A stretch of 19,665 bases of DNA, taken from assembly GCA_040255925.1 (NCBI GenBank), contig JBDZVX010000046.1, positions 1 to 19,665 of the forward strand. Direction: 5' to 3'. The notes under the pieces were generated by a model, which had not been told where the DNA came from, did no database searches, and saw only the letters and a list, made by a program, of their open reading frames with translations. The stretch is from Nitrolancea sp040255925. GTDB lineage: Bacteria > Chloroflexota > Chloroflexia > Thermomicrobiales > Thermomicrobiaceae. The translations under genes were made by a program, and so were the position numbers. Shown in pieces: positions 1 through 7,185 of this stretch (position 1 is its first letter; the number at the start of each line of letters is the position of its first letter).

Positions 1-346
1 CCTCCTCTTTTGCCCGTCGCGCGATCTGCTCCCGGTGGATTTGCGGCTCGTGACGCCGCCGTGCCAGGTATTCGTCCACCTTGTCTTCGAGGTCGTCAAA
101 TGCCCTGCGGATCGACATGCCCAGTTTCAAGGCATGCCCATCGGCCGCGATCTGCCGATCCGGCGCATGGAAGACCAGCTTGGTCCGGTAGCTATCGGTC
201 TTCTCATGGTAGTAGAGATCGACATCGAGCCGTTTCAGATCGTCATTGACATCGGCGAAGCGGCGATCGATGCGTTGAGCCTCACGCTCGACGAGGTCTT
301 CGGCGTTTTCGACGTGGATCGCGTTGCCGTGAAAGCGGAATTCCAT
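1..346 (-). CDS. HPF/RaiA-family ribosome hibernation factor, C-terminus cut by window edge
   Basis: The reverse strand from an ATG at 346 is open for 115 codons to the left edge with no stop. It begins MEFRFHGNAIHVENAEDLVE and continues with the beta-alpha-beta pattern of the S30EA/HPF N-terminal domain: alternating beta strands (LDVDLYYHEKT, YRTKLVFHAP) followed by a helix (MSIRRAFDDLEDKVDEYL). Family members bind the 30S decoding channel and inactivate ribosomes during stationary phase or stress. A basic tail (HREQIARRAKEE) follows. Because the gene is cut I cannot tell whether it is a short HPF or a long form with a dimerisation domain. GAGGGGAG lies 6 nt before the ATG and supports this start. 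It lies 40 bp after the 92-residue gene on the same strand, so co-transcription with that gene and possibly ppsA is likely. The strand order and stress-gene neighbours fit a dormancy role (inference). Confidence 0.8.
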   Translation of the reverse strand, partial: MEFRFHGNAIHVENAEDLVEREAQRIDRRFADVNDDLKRLDVDLYYHEKTDSYRTKLVFHAPDRQIAADGHALKLGMSIRRAFDDLEDKVDEYLARRRHEPQIHREQIARRAKEE

Positions 347-386
347 CGCTGACTCCCCTCAGTGGAGCGGTTCGATGAAGACGGCG

Positions 387-665
387 TTAGCCCGGCCAAT
401 CAAGGTCTTCACCACGCGGAAAACCCTCTTCGTCCGGAGCCCCCGGCTCCTGGCCGGTCCGTTCGGTACCCATCCCCTGCCCCGAGCCAAAGCCTTCGAT
501 CGTCTGGCGATAGGTCGAATCAGGTGTCTCCTCGCGCGTGGCGGCCGCGCGACGCTGCCGTTCCCGTAGGATCTCGTTAAGCTGGTCGCGTGACAGCCGG
601 CCCTCGTCGACCGCCTGCTCCAGCTCGTTTACCGACATGTCCTCGAACCGGATCTCATTCGCCAT
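387..665 (-). CDS. Small acidic protein of unknown function (92 aa)
   Basis: I do not recognise a family. The start is chosen at ATG 665 (MANEIRFEDMSVNELEQAVD) because GGAGG sits 6 nt upstream; the frame is open further up but without a better ribosome site. Residues 8-45 are predicted helical and charged (MSVNELEQAVDEGR, then QLNEILRERQRRAAA). The last 40 residues are rich in Gly, Pro, Glu and Asp and probably disordered. There is no signal peptide, membrane segment or cysteine. It sits between ppsA (120 bp upstream) and the HPF/RaiA gene (40 bp downstream) on the same strand, so it is probably part of the same transcript. It could be a small regulatory or scaffold protein, but that is a guess. 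Confidence 0.65.
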   Translation of the reverse strand: MANEIRFEDMSVNELEQAVDEGRLSRDQLNEILRERQRRAAATREETPDSTYRQTIEGFGSGQGMGTERTGQEPGAPDEEGFPRGEDLDWPG

Positions 666-785
666 CACAGTCCTCCGTTCCATCGGCACCCGCTGTAACG
701 GCACGAATATGCCCGATCCCGGCACGTTCGCGAGGTTGATGCCAACGTGGAAGATCTTTTGAACATTTCAGAGCGAGTGCCACCG

Positions 786-3104
786 TCATCGCGCACCATC
801 CCGAGAGCGATGCGCCTCGAGCAGGATGCGCTGTTCCGCCGTCGCGATTTGATAACGCGTCTGGTCGATCACGTCGAGGTTAACCGAGATTGAATCGATC
901 CCGTAGCGGACCAGCGCTTCCGCGTAATCGGGATAGACTGAGGGCGCCTGGCCGCAGAGCGAGGAACGGAGTCCAAGACGGCGGCACCCGCTGATGATTG
1001 CGCGAATCGTCTCCATGACCGCCCGATCGCGCTCGTCGAACAGCGGCCCGAGCAGTTCGTTATCGCGGTCCACGCCCAGGACGAGCTGGGTGAGATCGTT
1101 CGAGCCAATTGAGACACCGGTGATACCCAGGCGCGCGTATTCGTCCAGCCAGTAGACGATCGAAGGAACCTCCGCCATCACCCAGAGTTGGAAATCCCGC
1201 TCCTGGGTGAGGCCCGACTCGTCGATGAGCTGCTTGCAGAGGCGAAACTCTCTCCCGGTCCGGACGAAGGGGATCATCAGGTGCAGGTTCGGGAATTCCT
1301 GCCGGGTTCGCTTCAGCGCCCGAAGTTCATGTTGGAACAGCTCCGGATCGCGAACGTAGCGGTAGGCGCCCCGCACCCCGATCATCGGGTTCTCCTCGTG
1401 CGGCTCGTACTCCTCGCCGCCGGTGAGACCGCGGAACTCGTTGGTCCGGAAGTCGGTTGACCGGTAGATCACCGGCCGCGGGTAGAATGCCTGGCCGAAG
1501 ACACGTAGGTGCTCGACCATCCGATCCACGAACGCCTCTCCCTTACCCTCCGCGATCAGGCGACGCGGATGGACACCTTGGAGCGCGCTCATGATCATGA
1601 ACTCGGCGCGGAGGAGTCCGACCCCATCCACCGGCCTGGCGGCGATCTCAGCAGCCCGTTCCGGTTCGCCCAGGTTCACCATCAGCTTCGTGGCCGTAAT
1701 TGGAGCGGCGAACCGACCTCCCATACCGACCGAGACCGGGATCGCCGCCTGGCGTCCTTCCCCGGCCAGTTCGTCCGGCACACCCTCGCTGACGACTCCC
1801 CTCGTCGCGTCAACGGTCACCAGCATGCCGTTTTGAAGCACCGATGTTGCCTGACGAGCGCCGACGATGCTGGGCACGCTAAGCTCCCGGGAGACGATGG
1901 CGGCGTGGGAGGTCATCCCACCACCGTCCGTGACGATCGCCGCGGCACGGCGCATAAAGGGAACCCAATCCGGCGAGGTCATCGGCGCGACCAGGATATC
2001 TCCGGCTTGAATGTCCGCCGCATCATCCGGCGAACGGGCGACCTTGACATGGCCGGTCGCCCGGCCAGGGCTGGCGCCGAGTCCTCGGACCAGCTCCTTC
2101 CGGGTAGATCGCGTGTCCGCTTTCGGCGTTGACTCCCGACGGCCGCTGGCCGTCACCGGCCGTGACTGAACGAGGAAGACTTTCCCTCCTTCGATCGCCC
2201 ATTCGACATCCTGCGGCGAGCCGTAGTGCGCTTCGTCCCGGCGGACGAGCTCGGCCACCGCGCGCACCTCCTCATCGGTCAGGACGCGGGCCGTAGCTTG
2301 TTCCGGTGACAGATCGCGTCGCGCGGTATGCCCATCCGCATCGCGGGTAAGCATGAATGATTTGTTCCCCACCCGTGTCGTCTGGAGGCGAAGTTCCGGT
2401 TTAGAGACGGCATAGTGATCCGGTTCCACCTGGCCGCCAACCACGACCTCCCCCAGGCCATAGGCGGCTTCAATGATGATGGTCTGCTCGTTGCCCGTCG
2501 CCGGATCGATGGAGAAGGCAACGCCGGACTTCTCGGCGTTGATCATCGTCTGGATGACCACCGCGATCTCCGGCTCGCCCGGCAACTGGAGCCGTTTCCG
2601 ATAGAAGATCACACGCGGGCTGTAGAGGGAGGCCCAGACCTCCCGCACCTCCCGCGCCAGATCATCCTCTCCCCGGACATTGAGAAAGCTCCGGTTCATC
2701 CCGGCGAAGGAGGCCTGCTTGGTATCCTCCATAGTCGCCGACGATCGGACGGCAACTAATGCCGCAGTGGTTCCCTCACCCCGTGAAAGCTTCTGGTACG
2801 CCGTCGTGAGCTCCTCGCGGACGGCGCCCGGCATGGCGGCCGATCGAATATCCGACTGGAGACGATGGGCGGTAGCCACCAACGCCTGGTGATCGTCAAC
2901 ATTCAACGTGTCGATGTGGCGACTGAGCTCGTCCTGGAGTCCGGCTTGCTCGACAAATGCGCGGTAGGCTGCCGCGGTTACGACGAAACCCGGTGGTACC
3001 GGGAGGTTAGCATGGACGAGCTCCCCGAGATTGGCACCCTTACCACCGGCCACCGCAGCGGCGTCTTTCGTGAGCTCATCGAACCAGCAAATGTACTTGC
3101 CCAT
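786..3104 (-). CDS. ppsA: Phosphoenolpyruvate synthase (pyruvate, water dikinase)
   Basis: A cytosolic enzyme of 772 residues, close to the usual ~790, converting pyruvate + ATP + water to PEP + AMP + phosphate for gluconeogenesis. The order is the PEP-synthase order. An N-terminal ATP/pyruvate-binding domain (about 5-325) carries GGKGANLGEL and VRSSATMED. A mobile phosphohistidine domain carries GGGMTSHAAIVSREL, with catalytic His near residue 400. A C-terminal PEP/pyruvate barrel carries RSTDFRTNEF, GSNDLTQLVLGVDRD and LCGQAPS, with the proton-donor Cys near 717. ATG 3104 (MGKYICWFDELT) is chosen because GGGAGG lies 5 nt upstream; the frame is open 32 codons further but that extension is arginine-rich and unlike the family. 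One oddity: the conserved SFAGQQET stretch reads SFAGMNRSF. The domain order excludes a rifampicin phosphotransferase, which carries its His domain last. It is 112 bp behind a small same-strand gene. Confidence 0.93.
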   Translation of the reverse strand: MGKYICWFDELTKDAAAVAGGKGANLGELVHANLPVPPGFVVTAAAYRAFVEQAGLQDELSRHIDTLNVDDHQALVATAHRLQSDIRSAAMPGAVREELTTAYQKLSRGEGTTAALVAVRSSATMEDTKQASFAGMNRSFLNVRGEDDLAREVREVWASLYSPRVIFYRKRLQLPGEPEIAVVIQTMINAEKSGVAFSIDPATGNEQTIIIEAAYGLGEVVVGGQVEPDHYAVSKPELRLQTTRVGNKSFMLTRDADGHTARRDLSPEQATARVLTDEEVRAVAELVRRDEAHYGSPQDVEWAIEGGKVFLVQSRPVTASGRRESTPKADTRSTRKELVRGLGASPGRATGHVKVARSPDDAADIQAGDILVAPMTSPDWVPFMRRAAAIVTDGGGMTSHAAIVSRELSVPSIVGARQATSVLQNGMLVTVDATRGVVSEGVPDELAGEGRQAAIPVSVGMGGRFAAPITATKLMVNLGEPERAAEIAARPVDGVGLLRAEFMIMSALQGVHPRRLIAEGKGEAFVDRMVEHLRVFGQAFYPRPVIYRSTDFRTNEFRGLTGGEEYEPHEENPMIGVRGAYRYVRDPELFQHELRALKRTRQEFPNLHLMIPFVRTGREFRLCKQLIDESGLTQERDFQLWVMAEVPSIVYWLDEYARLGITGVSIGSNDLTQLVLGVDRDNELLGPLFDERDRAVMETIRAIISGCRRLGLRSSLCGQAPSVYPDYAEALVRYGIDSISVNLDVIDQTRYQIATAEQRILLEAHRSRDGAR

Positions 3105-3216
3105 ACCAGCCTCCCGTTCGGTCGCTTCCCGGGATCGAGATACATCGGCATACCGGCGGAACAGCCACGCCCGCCGCGTGTGCTTTCCAAGGGAGACCAT
3201 GTCAAGATGAATTCCA

Positions 3217-3420
3217 CTATTCCCGAACCCAGGCGTAATAGGCGAGCAGGGATGAAGTCAGTGCCGGCACGATGACCTGGGTGGTATTGAGCCGTTTCGT
3301 CAACGTGATCCTGCAGAGCTTCAACGGCAGGCTATGACAGCACGCGAACGACAGATGGACGATCGCTTCCCAGGCTGTTACGCCACAGGCAAACTTGGCA
3401 ATCTCTTTCCTATGGTTCAC
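3217..3420 (-). CDS. Small two-helix membrane protein of unknown function (67 aa)
   Basis: A short gene with a GTG start at 3420, supported by an unusually strong ribosome site (AAAGGAGGGG ending 6 nt before GTG). The protein has two hydrophobic segments, about residues 10-28 (ACGVTAWEAIVHLSFACC) and 46-63 (TQVIVPALTSSLLAYYAWV). A basic loop between them (LPLKLCRITLTKRLN) suggests a hairpin in the inner membrane. The WEA...H motif and the C-terminal LAYYAW look like features of a small conserved membrane-protein family I have seen annotated only as hypothetical; that is from memory. It lies 35 bp after the 141-residue gene and 112 bp before ppsA, so the three are probably one operon. Confidence 0.72.
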   Translation of the reverse strand: MNHRKEIAKFACGVTAWEAIVHLSFACCHSLPLKLCRITLTKRLNTTQVIVPALTSSLLAYYAWVRE

Positions 3421-3455
3421 CGGTCACCCCTCCTTTCGGATACCGGGGCAAACAC

Positions 3456-3881
3456 TCAATTGACCATCTCGGCGAGAGAGTCCTCTTCCGCCAGCGCCCG
3501 GCCATCAGCATCGAGGCGCCCGGTCTCGACATCCCAAAGCAGGAGGCGGAGATGATTGGCTTCATTCCGGCTGAACCCGGCCTCCTGGAGATACAAGCGG
3601 TAGAAGTCGATCCCCGAATACGCACCGGCTAGCGGCTTCCGCGGCATCGCGGTAATTTCCTCACTAACCGTGATACCGAGCGCCTGCTGAATCCTTCGCA
3701 GGAGCGCGACCGTGCTGAGGTTCATGACCTGGTGGAAGGGGATGGCCAGTCCGGTACCCTGGGAGTGATAGAAACGCACCATCTTCCCGGCTCGATCCAG
3801 ATCGTAGCTCAGAGAAAATCCCCGTGCTTGGGCCAGCTCGCTGACTGCTTCGAGACGGTTCTCAAGTGTTTGTGGCGGCAT
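3456..3881 (-). CDS. Hypothetical protein (141 aa)
   Basis: I do not recognise this protein. The start is ATG 3881 (MPPQTLENRLEAVSELAQAR), preceded by AGAGAGGGGG 6 nt upstream. It looks soluble: a helical N-terminus, a short beta-like segment (FSLSYDL, MVRFYHSQGTG), then several amphipathic helices (VALLRRIQQALGI, FYRLYLQEAGFSRNEANHLRLLLWDV). The region LYLQEAGFSRNEANHLRLLL resembles a small helix-turn-helix or helical bundle, but I cannot assign a DNA-binding fold. The C-terminus is acidic (DADGRALAEEDSLAEMVN). It is the first gene of a probable run with the 67-residue gene and ppsA. The 589 bp upstream hold a gene relic on the other strand and an operator-like dyad at 4049-4066. Confidence 0.7.
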   Translation of the reverse strand: MPPQTLENRLEAVSELAQARGFSLSYDLDRAGKMVRFYHSQGTGLAIPFHQVMNLSTVALLRRIQQALGITVSEEITAMPRKPLAGAYSGIDFYRLYLQEAGFSRNEANHLRLLLWDVETGRLDADGRALAEEDSLAEMVN

Positions 3882-4048
3882 AGGAAACCCCCTCTCTGGA
3901 TCGATGGACTCTGAAAAATCCCTCGTTCATGAGTCCCGGCGAAGTAGTGCACCTATCAGTAGGAAGCGTCGATACGACGCGGGGTGGGTCGCTCATTCCT
4001 AGGTTAAGCGCACAGGCATCACAAAATCCTTGCGAGCGAGGCCGCGCC

Positions 4049-4066
4049 CATCACAATCTCGTGACA
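4049..4066 (-). promoter_or_regulatory. Operator-like dyad, second copy of TGTCACGA-NN-TTGTGA
   Basis: Read on the minus strand this is TGTCACGAGATTGTGATG. It matches the perfect dyad at 11188-11205 in 14 of 18 positions, all differences being the two central bases and the last two. It lies about 168 bp upstream of the 141-residue gene (start 3881) and just before the recognisable part of the SRPBCC-like relic, so it could have served either. Regulator unknown; a chance match cannot be excluded. Confidence 0.35.
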
Positions 4067-4071
4067 TTTTG

Positions 4072-4436
4072 CCTGGTGGCTTCTACAGCTACGAATGGCT
4101 TGAGGATCTCGCCGGAGCCCCGATTGACAATGCCGATCGTATCCACCCGGAGTGACAGCAACGGGCGGTCGGAGAGACCGTGCGGCTCCATCCCGCAACT
4201 GGTGTGGAGGTCGGGCTCTTCGAGCCGAATTGAGCCGTGGTGCTAAAAGGCTGGGGAGCCTTCGTGCTGGAACCGAACGACGAGGATCGTACGCGCCGGC
4301 TCGCCGCTCCCGTGTTCAGGGGGCTTGAGGACGCTCGCCTACCTGCTCCTGATCGAACTCCCCCACTTTATTGAAGTCCCCCACTTTATTATGGAACGCA
4401 AGATGCTCCTGGGAATTAAGGAGCGTGCCGAGCGTT
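4072..4436 (+). pseudogene. Decayed SRPBCC/polyketide-cyclase-like gene
   Basis: No intact frame exists, but joined plus-strand fragments read as one protein. Frame A (from about 4072) gives PGGFYSYEWLEDLAGAPIDN, ADRIHPE, TGA at 4153-4155, QQRAVGETVRLHPATGVEVG, LFEPN, TGA at 4231-4233, then AVVLKGWGAFVLEPNDEDRT. After at least one frameshift near 4290-4325, frame B gives LRTLAYLLLIELPHFI and ends IMERKMLLGIKERAER. The signatures GFYSYEWLE, ADRI.PE, V.E.....LEPN and ER.MLLGIKERAE match, from memory, a group of SRPBCC-like hypothetical proteins. The N-terminal third is missing or unrecognisable; a weak resemblance (SPGEVVHLSVGSVDTTR) starts near 3932. An 18-bp in-frame tandem duplication lies in the C-terminal part. 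Two stops plus a shift make it non-functional. It lies against the minus-strand ATPase end, separating the ppsA run from the ion-pump run. Confidence 0.72.
4355..4390 (+). repeat. 18-bp tandem duplication inside the relic
   Basis: Two adjacent 18-base units (4355-4372 and 4373-4390) differ at one base: GAACTCCCCCACTTTATT and GAAGTCCCCCACTTTATT. In the relic's frame they encode ELPHFI then EVPHFI, so the duplication is in frame and doubles a membrane-proximal segment of the ancestral protein. It looks like replication slippage after or during loss of function. Confidence 0.85.
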
Positions 4437-4470
4437 GGTCTCCAGCCCATCCCTCGTCTCCTCTGATGCC

Positions 4471-7185
4471 TCATCGAGCCAGCCACGGCGACACTTGCTG
4501 TCGGCTTCGACGCAGCAGTTTGTGCAGTTCCATCGCGACGAGGATGCTCGAGGCCACGAGGATGATCTGGCCCCAGGCAGCGAGATCGAGCGGCTGCACA
4601 CGGAGGAGATACTGGGTCGGCGGTAGATAGAGGGCCGCAACATGGATCGCCAGTCCTCCGAGCGCGGCAATCAGTAGGAATGGGTTCGACAGGAGTGATG
4701 TCCGGAACACAGAACCCGATTCCGAGCGCGCATTAGCCAGTTGAAAAGCTTCGAAGAGCACCATCGTCGTCAGCGCCATCGTCTGTGCCTGCTGCAATGA
4801 CCCGGTCAGGTCTAGTTCATTCCGAAATAACAACAGCGTACCGAGGGCCATGATCAGGCCGGCCACGGCGGTCCGCTCCCAAAGCAGGCCCGAGAGGATG
4901 CCCTGCCGCCGCCTCCGCGGCGGACGTTTGAGCACGTCCGGATCGGCCGGCTCAAACGCGAGCGCGACATCCTGAAACCCCTCGGTGACCAAGTTCAGCC
5001 AGAGGATCTGCGCGGGGAGGAACGGAAGGGGCCACGCCAGTGCGAGCGCCGCGAGCACGGCCAGGACTTCCGCGACGTTGGTCGCGGTGAGGAAAAAGGT
5101 TACCTTCCGCAGGTTATCGAAAGCAACCCGGCCCCCCTCCACTGCCGCGTAGATACTTACGAAGTTGTCATCAGCCAAGATGAGGTCCGCCGCCTCACGC
5201 GCGACATCGGTACCAGACTTGCCCATGGCAATCCCAATATCGGCCGCGTTCAGCGCCGGGGCATCGTTGACGCCATCGCCGGTCACCGCGACGACCTCCC
5301 CATGCGACTGCAACAGTTGCACGATACGCAGCTTATGCTCCGGCGTCACACGCGCGTAGATCGAGACCTCCCGAACCTGCTCACGCAGCGCGCTGTACCC
5401 CATTTCTTCGAGTTCGACACCGGTCAGCACACGGGCATCCTCACCGGCGATCCCCAGATCTCGGGCTATGCTCTGGGCCGTCCTGGCATGATCGCCGGTG
5501 ATCATAATCACGCGAATGCCGGCCCCTTGGCAGCCGGCGATCGCCTCGCGGACGCCCGGCCGTGGTGGGTCCATCATCCCCTGTAAGCCAAGGAATGTCA
5601 GAGACTCCGGCTCGGCGAGGATCTCGGTCAACGAGAGATGACCAGGAAGGACACGGTAGGCCATTCCCAATACACGCAACCCCTGGCTGGCGAGATCCTC
5701 CGCCGCTCCGCGCGTGAGTTCCGGGTCGATTGGGACTGGACCGTCCTTGGTCAACATCCAGTCGCACATTGACAGGACGCGCTCGGGCGCACCTTTCACG
5801 AAGATGACGTGGTTCTCGCCCCATTTGCGTCCCGTAGCTGAATACCGGAGATCCGGTTCAAACGGGAACTCCGCCGTGATTGGGAGTGCGTCCCGAGCAT
5901 CCTCGGGCTCAATCCCCATCTGTGCGGCAGCGATCAGGAGCGCCGCTTCGGTAGGGTCACCCTCCGTCCGGTAGCCGTCCTCGGTCAGATAGATCTGCGA
6001 CTCGTTCGTCAGCACGCCAGCCAGCAGCGTCAGGGAGAGCGGATCGTCTTCCGCCAGTAGCACCTCGGGCGATCGTTCCATCCGATTGGGACCGGTATCT
6101 TCGGCAGCGGGAAGGGCGAAGCTGCGTCCACCGGACCAGGCACGGAACACGGTCATCCGGTTCTCGGTAAGCGTGCCGGTCTTGTCCGAGCCGATCGTGC
6201 TCGTGCTGCCTAACGTCTCGACGGCAGACAAGCGGCGAATGATGGCATTGCGCCCGGCCATGCGACGTACGCCGATCGCGAGGGTAACGGTGAACGCGAT
6301 GGGGAGGCCTTCCGGCACCGCGGCCACGGCAAGAGCCACCGCCACCAGGAACATCTGCGTGAGGCTCTCACCACGGACTATGCCCAGGCCGAAGGCAAGC
6401 ACGGCGATGATCGCGGTGGCTAACGCTATGATCCGCGCGAAGCGCGCCACCCGCCGCTCAAGCGGGGTTTCTACTTGCTGGGTGCCGCGAACCTCTTCGG
6501 CGATCGCACCAAGTTCCGTCGCACCCCCGGTGGCAACAACGTACCCACGGCCACGCCCACTTGTCACGATGGTCCCGGCATAGGCCATGTTGGTTCGTTC
6601 AACGATGGGGACCCGACTATCCAGTACCGTGGTCTGTTTCACATCTGGTACCGATTCGCCGGTCAGCAGTGACTCGTCCACCATTAAGGCCGTCGTCGCC
6701 GTTAGCCGGAGGTCGGCCGGGACTCGGGTGCCGGACTCAAGAAGCACAACGTCGCCGGGCACCACGTCGCGGCTCTCGACCTCCCATTCCCGGTCTTCTC
6801 GGATTACCCGCGCACGCGGCGCGGCGAGCCGCATCAGCGCCCGTACCGAGACCTCGGCCTGTCGCTCCTGCACAAAGCCTATGACTGCGTTCAGCACGAG
6901 TACCACGCCGATCACAACCGTATCGACGTAGTTCGCCAGAAAGATGGTCAGCACCACTGCGACAAGGAGGATGGAGATCAGCGGGCTCGTGAACTGGTGG
7001 AGGAAGATCGCCAGATTGCTTGGCGCCGGAACCTCCGACAGTTGGTTCGGCCCGTACCGCGCCAGGCGCCCCCTCGCCTCGGCCCAGGAAAGACCCTGTG
7101 GATCGGTATCGAGGATCGATTCCACCCTAGCCCGATCAACCGCGTGCCAGCTCGTTTGGTCTAGGATGTCTTCCTTTGTGGTCAC
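4471..7185 (-). CDS. Type-II P-type cation ATPase, probable Ca2+ exporter
   Basis: A 904-residue ATP-driven cation pump of the plasma membrane. In order: N-terminal cation-ATPase domain, TM1-2 (about 60-110), actuator with TGES (175-178), TM4 with PEGLP (291-295), phosphorylation motif DKTGTLT (Asp334), nucleotide-binding KGAPE (464-468), hinge TGDGVNDAPAL (635-645), and TM5-10. The SERCA Ca2+-site residues are kept in TM5 (TNVAEV: Asn703, Glu706), TM6 (NLVTEG: Asn731, Thr734, Glu735 where SERCA has Asp) and TM8 (FEAF: Glu812). This supports Ca2+ rather than H+ or heavy metals; Mg2+ or Mn2+ remain possible. There is no heavy-metal CPC motif. The start is GTG 7185, chosen because it overlaps the exchanger stop as GTGA, a translational-coupling arrangement; the frame is open 26 codons further up, but only inside the exchanger gene. 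Mycobacterial CtpF, a DosR-regulated pump, is a plausible functional analogue (inference). Confidence 0.93.
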   Translation of the reverse strand: MTTKEDILDQTSWHAVDRARVESILDTDPQGLSWAEARGRLARYGPNQLSEVPAPSNLAIFLHQFTSPLISILLVAVVLTIFLANYVDTVVIGVVLVLNAVIGFVQERQAEVSVRALMRLAAPRARVIREDREWEVESRDVVPGDVVLLESGTRVPADLRLTATTALMVDESLLTGESVPDVKQTTVLDSRVPIVERTNMAYAGTIVTSGRGRGYVVATGGATELGAIAEEVRGTQQVETPLERRVARFARIIALATAIIAVLAFGLGIVRGESLTQMFLVAVALAVAAVPEGLPIAFTVTLAIGVRRMAGRNAIIRRLSAVETLGSTSTIGSDKTGTLTENRMTVFRAWSGGRSFALPAAEDTGPNRMERSPEVLLAEDDPLSLTLLAGVLTNESQIYLTEDGYRTEGDPTEAALLIAAAQMGIEPEDARDALPITAEFPFEPDLRYSATGRKWGENHVIFVKGAPERVLSMCDWMLTKDGPVPIDPELTRGAAEDLASQGLRVLGMAYRVLPGHLSLTEILAEPESLTFLGLQGMMDPPRPGVREAIAGCQGAGIRVIMITGDHARTAQSIARDLGIAGEDARVLTGVELEEMGYSALREQVREVSIYARVTPEHKLRIVQLLQSHGEVVAVTGDGVNDAPALNAADIGIAMGKSGTDVAREAADLILADDNFVSIYAAVEGGRVAFDNLRKVTFFLTATNVAEVLAVLAALALAWPLPFLPAQILWLNLVTEGFQDVALAFEPADPDVLKRPPRRRRQGILSGLLWERTAVAGLIMALGTLLLFRNELDLTGSLQQAQTMALTTMVLFEAFQLANARSESGSVFRTSLLSNPFLLIAALGGLAIHVAALYLPPTQYLLRVQPLDLAAWGQIILVASSILVAMELHKLLRRSRQQVSPWLAR

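Noticed and set aside
1509..2132. Plus-strand frame of 207 codons
   Set aside because: It lies fully inside ppsA on the other strand, with Arg/His/Asp-rich composition typical of antisense reading.
786..3104. ppsA as a rifampicin phosphotransferase
   Set aside because: The phosphohistidine domain is in the middle and a C-terminal PEP barrel with the LCGQAPS cysteine is present, as in PEP synthase.
3929..4246. Plus-strand frame of 105 codons as a real gene
   Set aside because: Only its first twenty or so residues faintly resemble the N-terminus of the relic's family; the rest is out of frame with the recognisable relic fragments.
4355..4390. Direct repeat as the end of an insertion sequence
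   Set aside because: The two units are immediately adjacent, in frame within a decayed gene, and no transposase or inverted terminal repeats are nearby; slippage explains it better.
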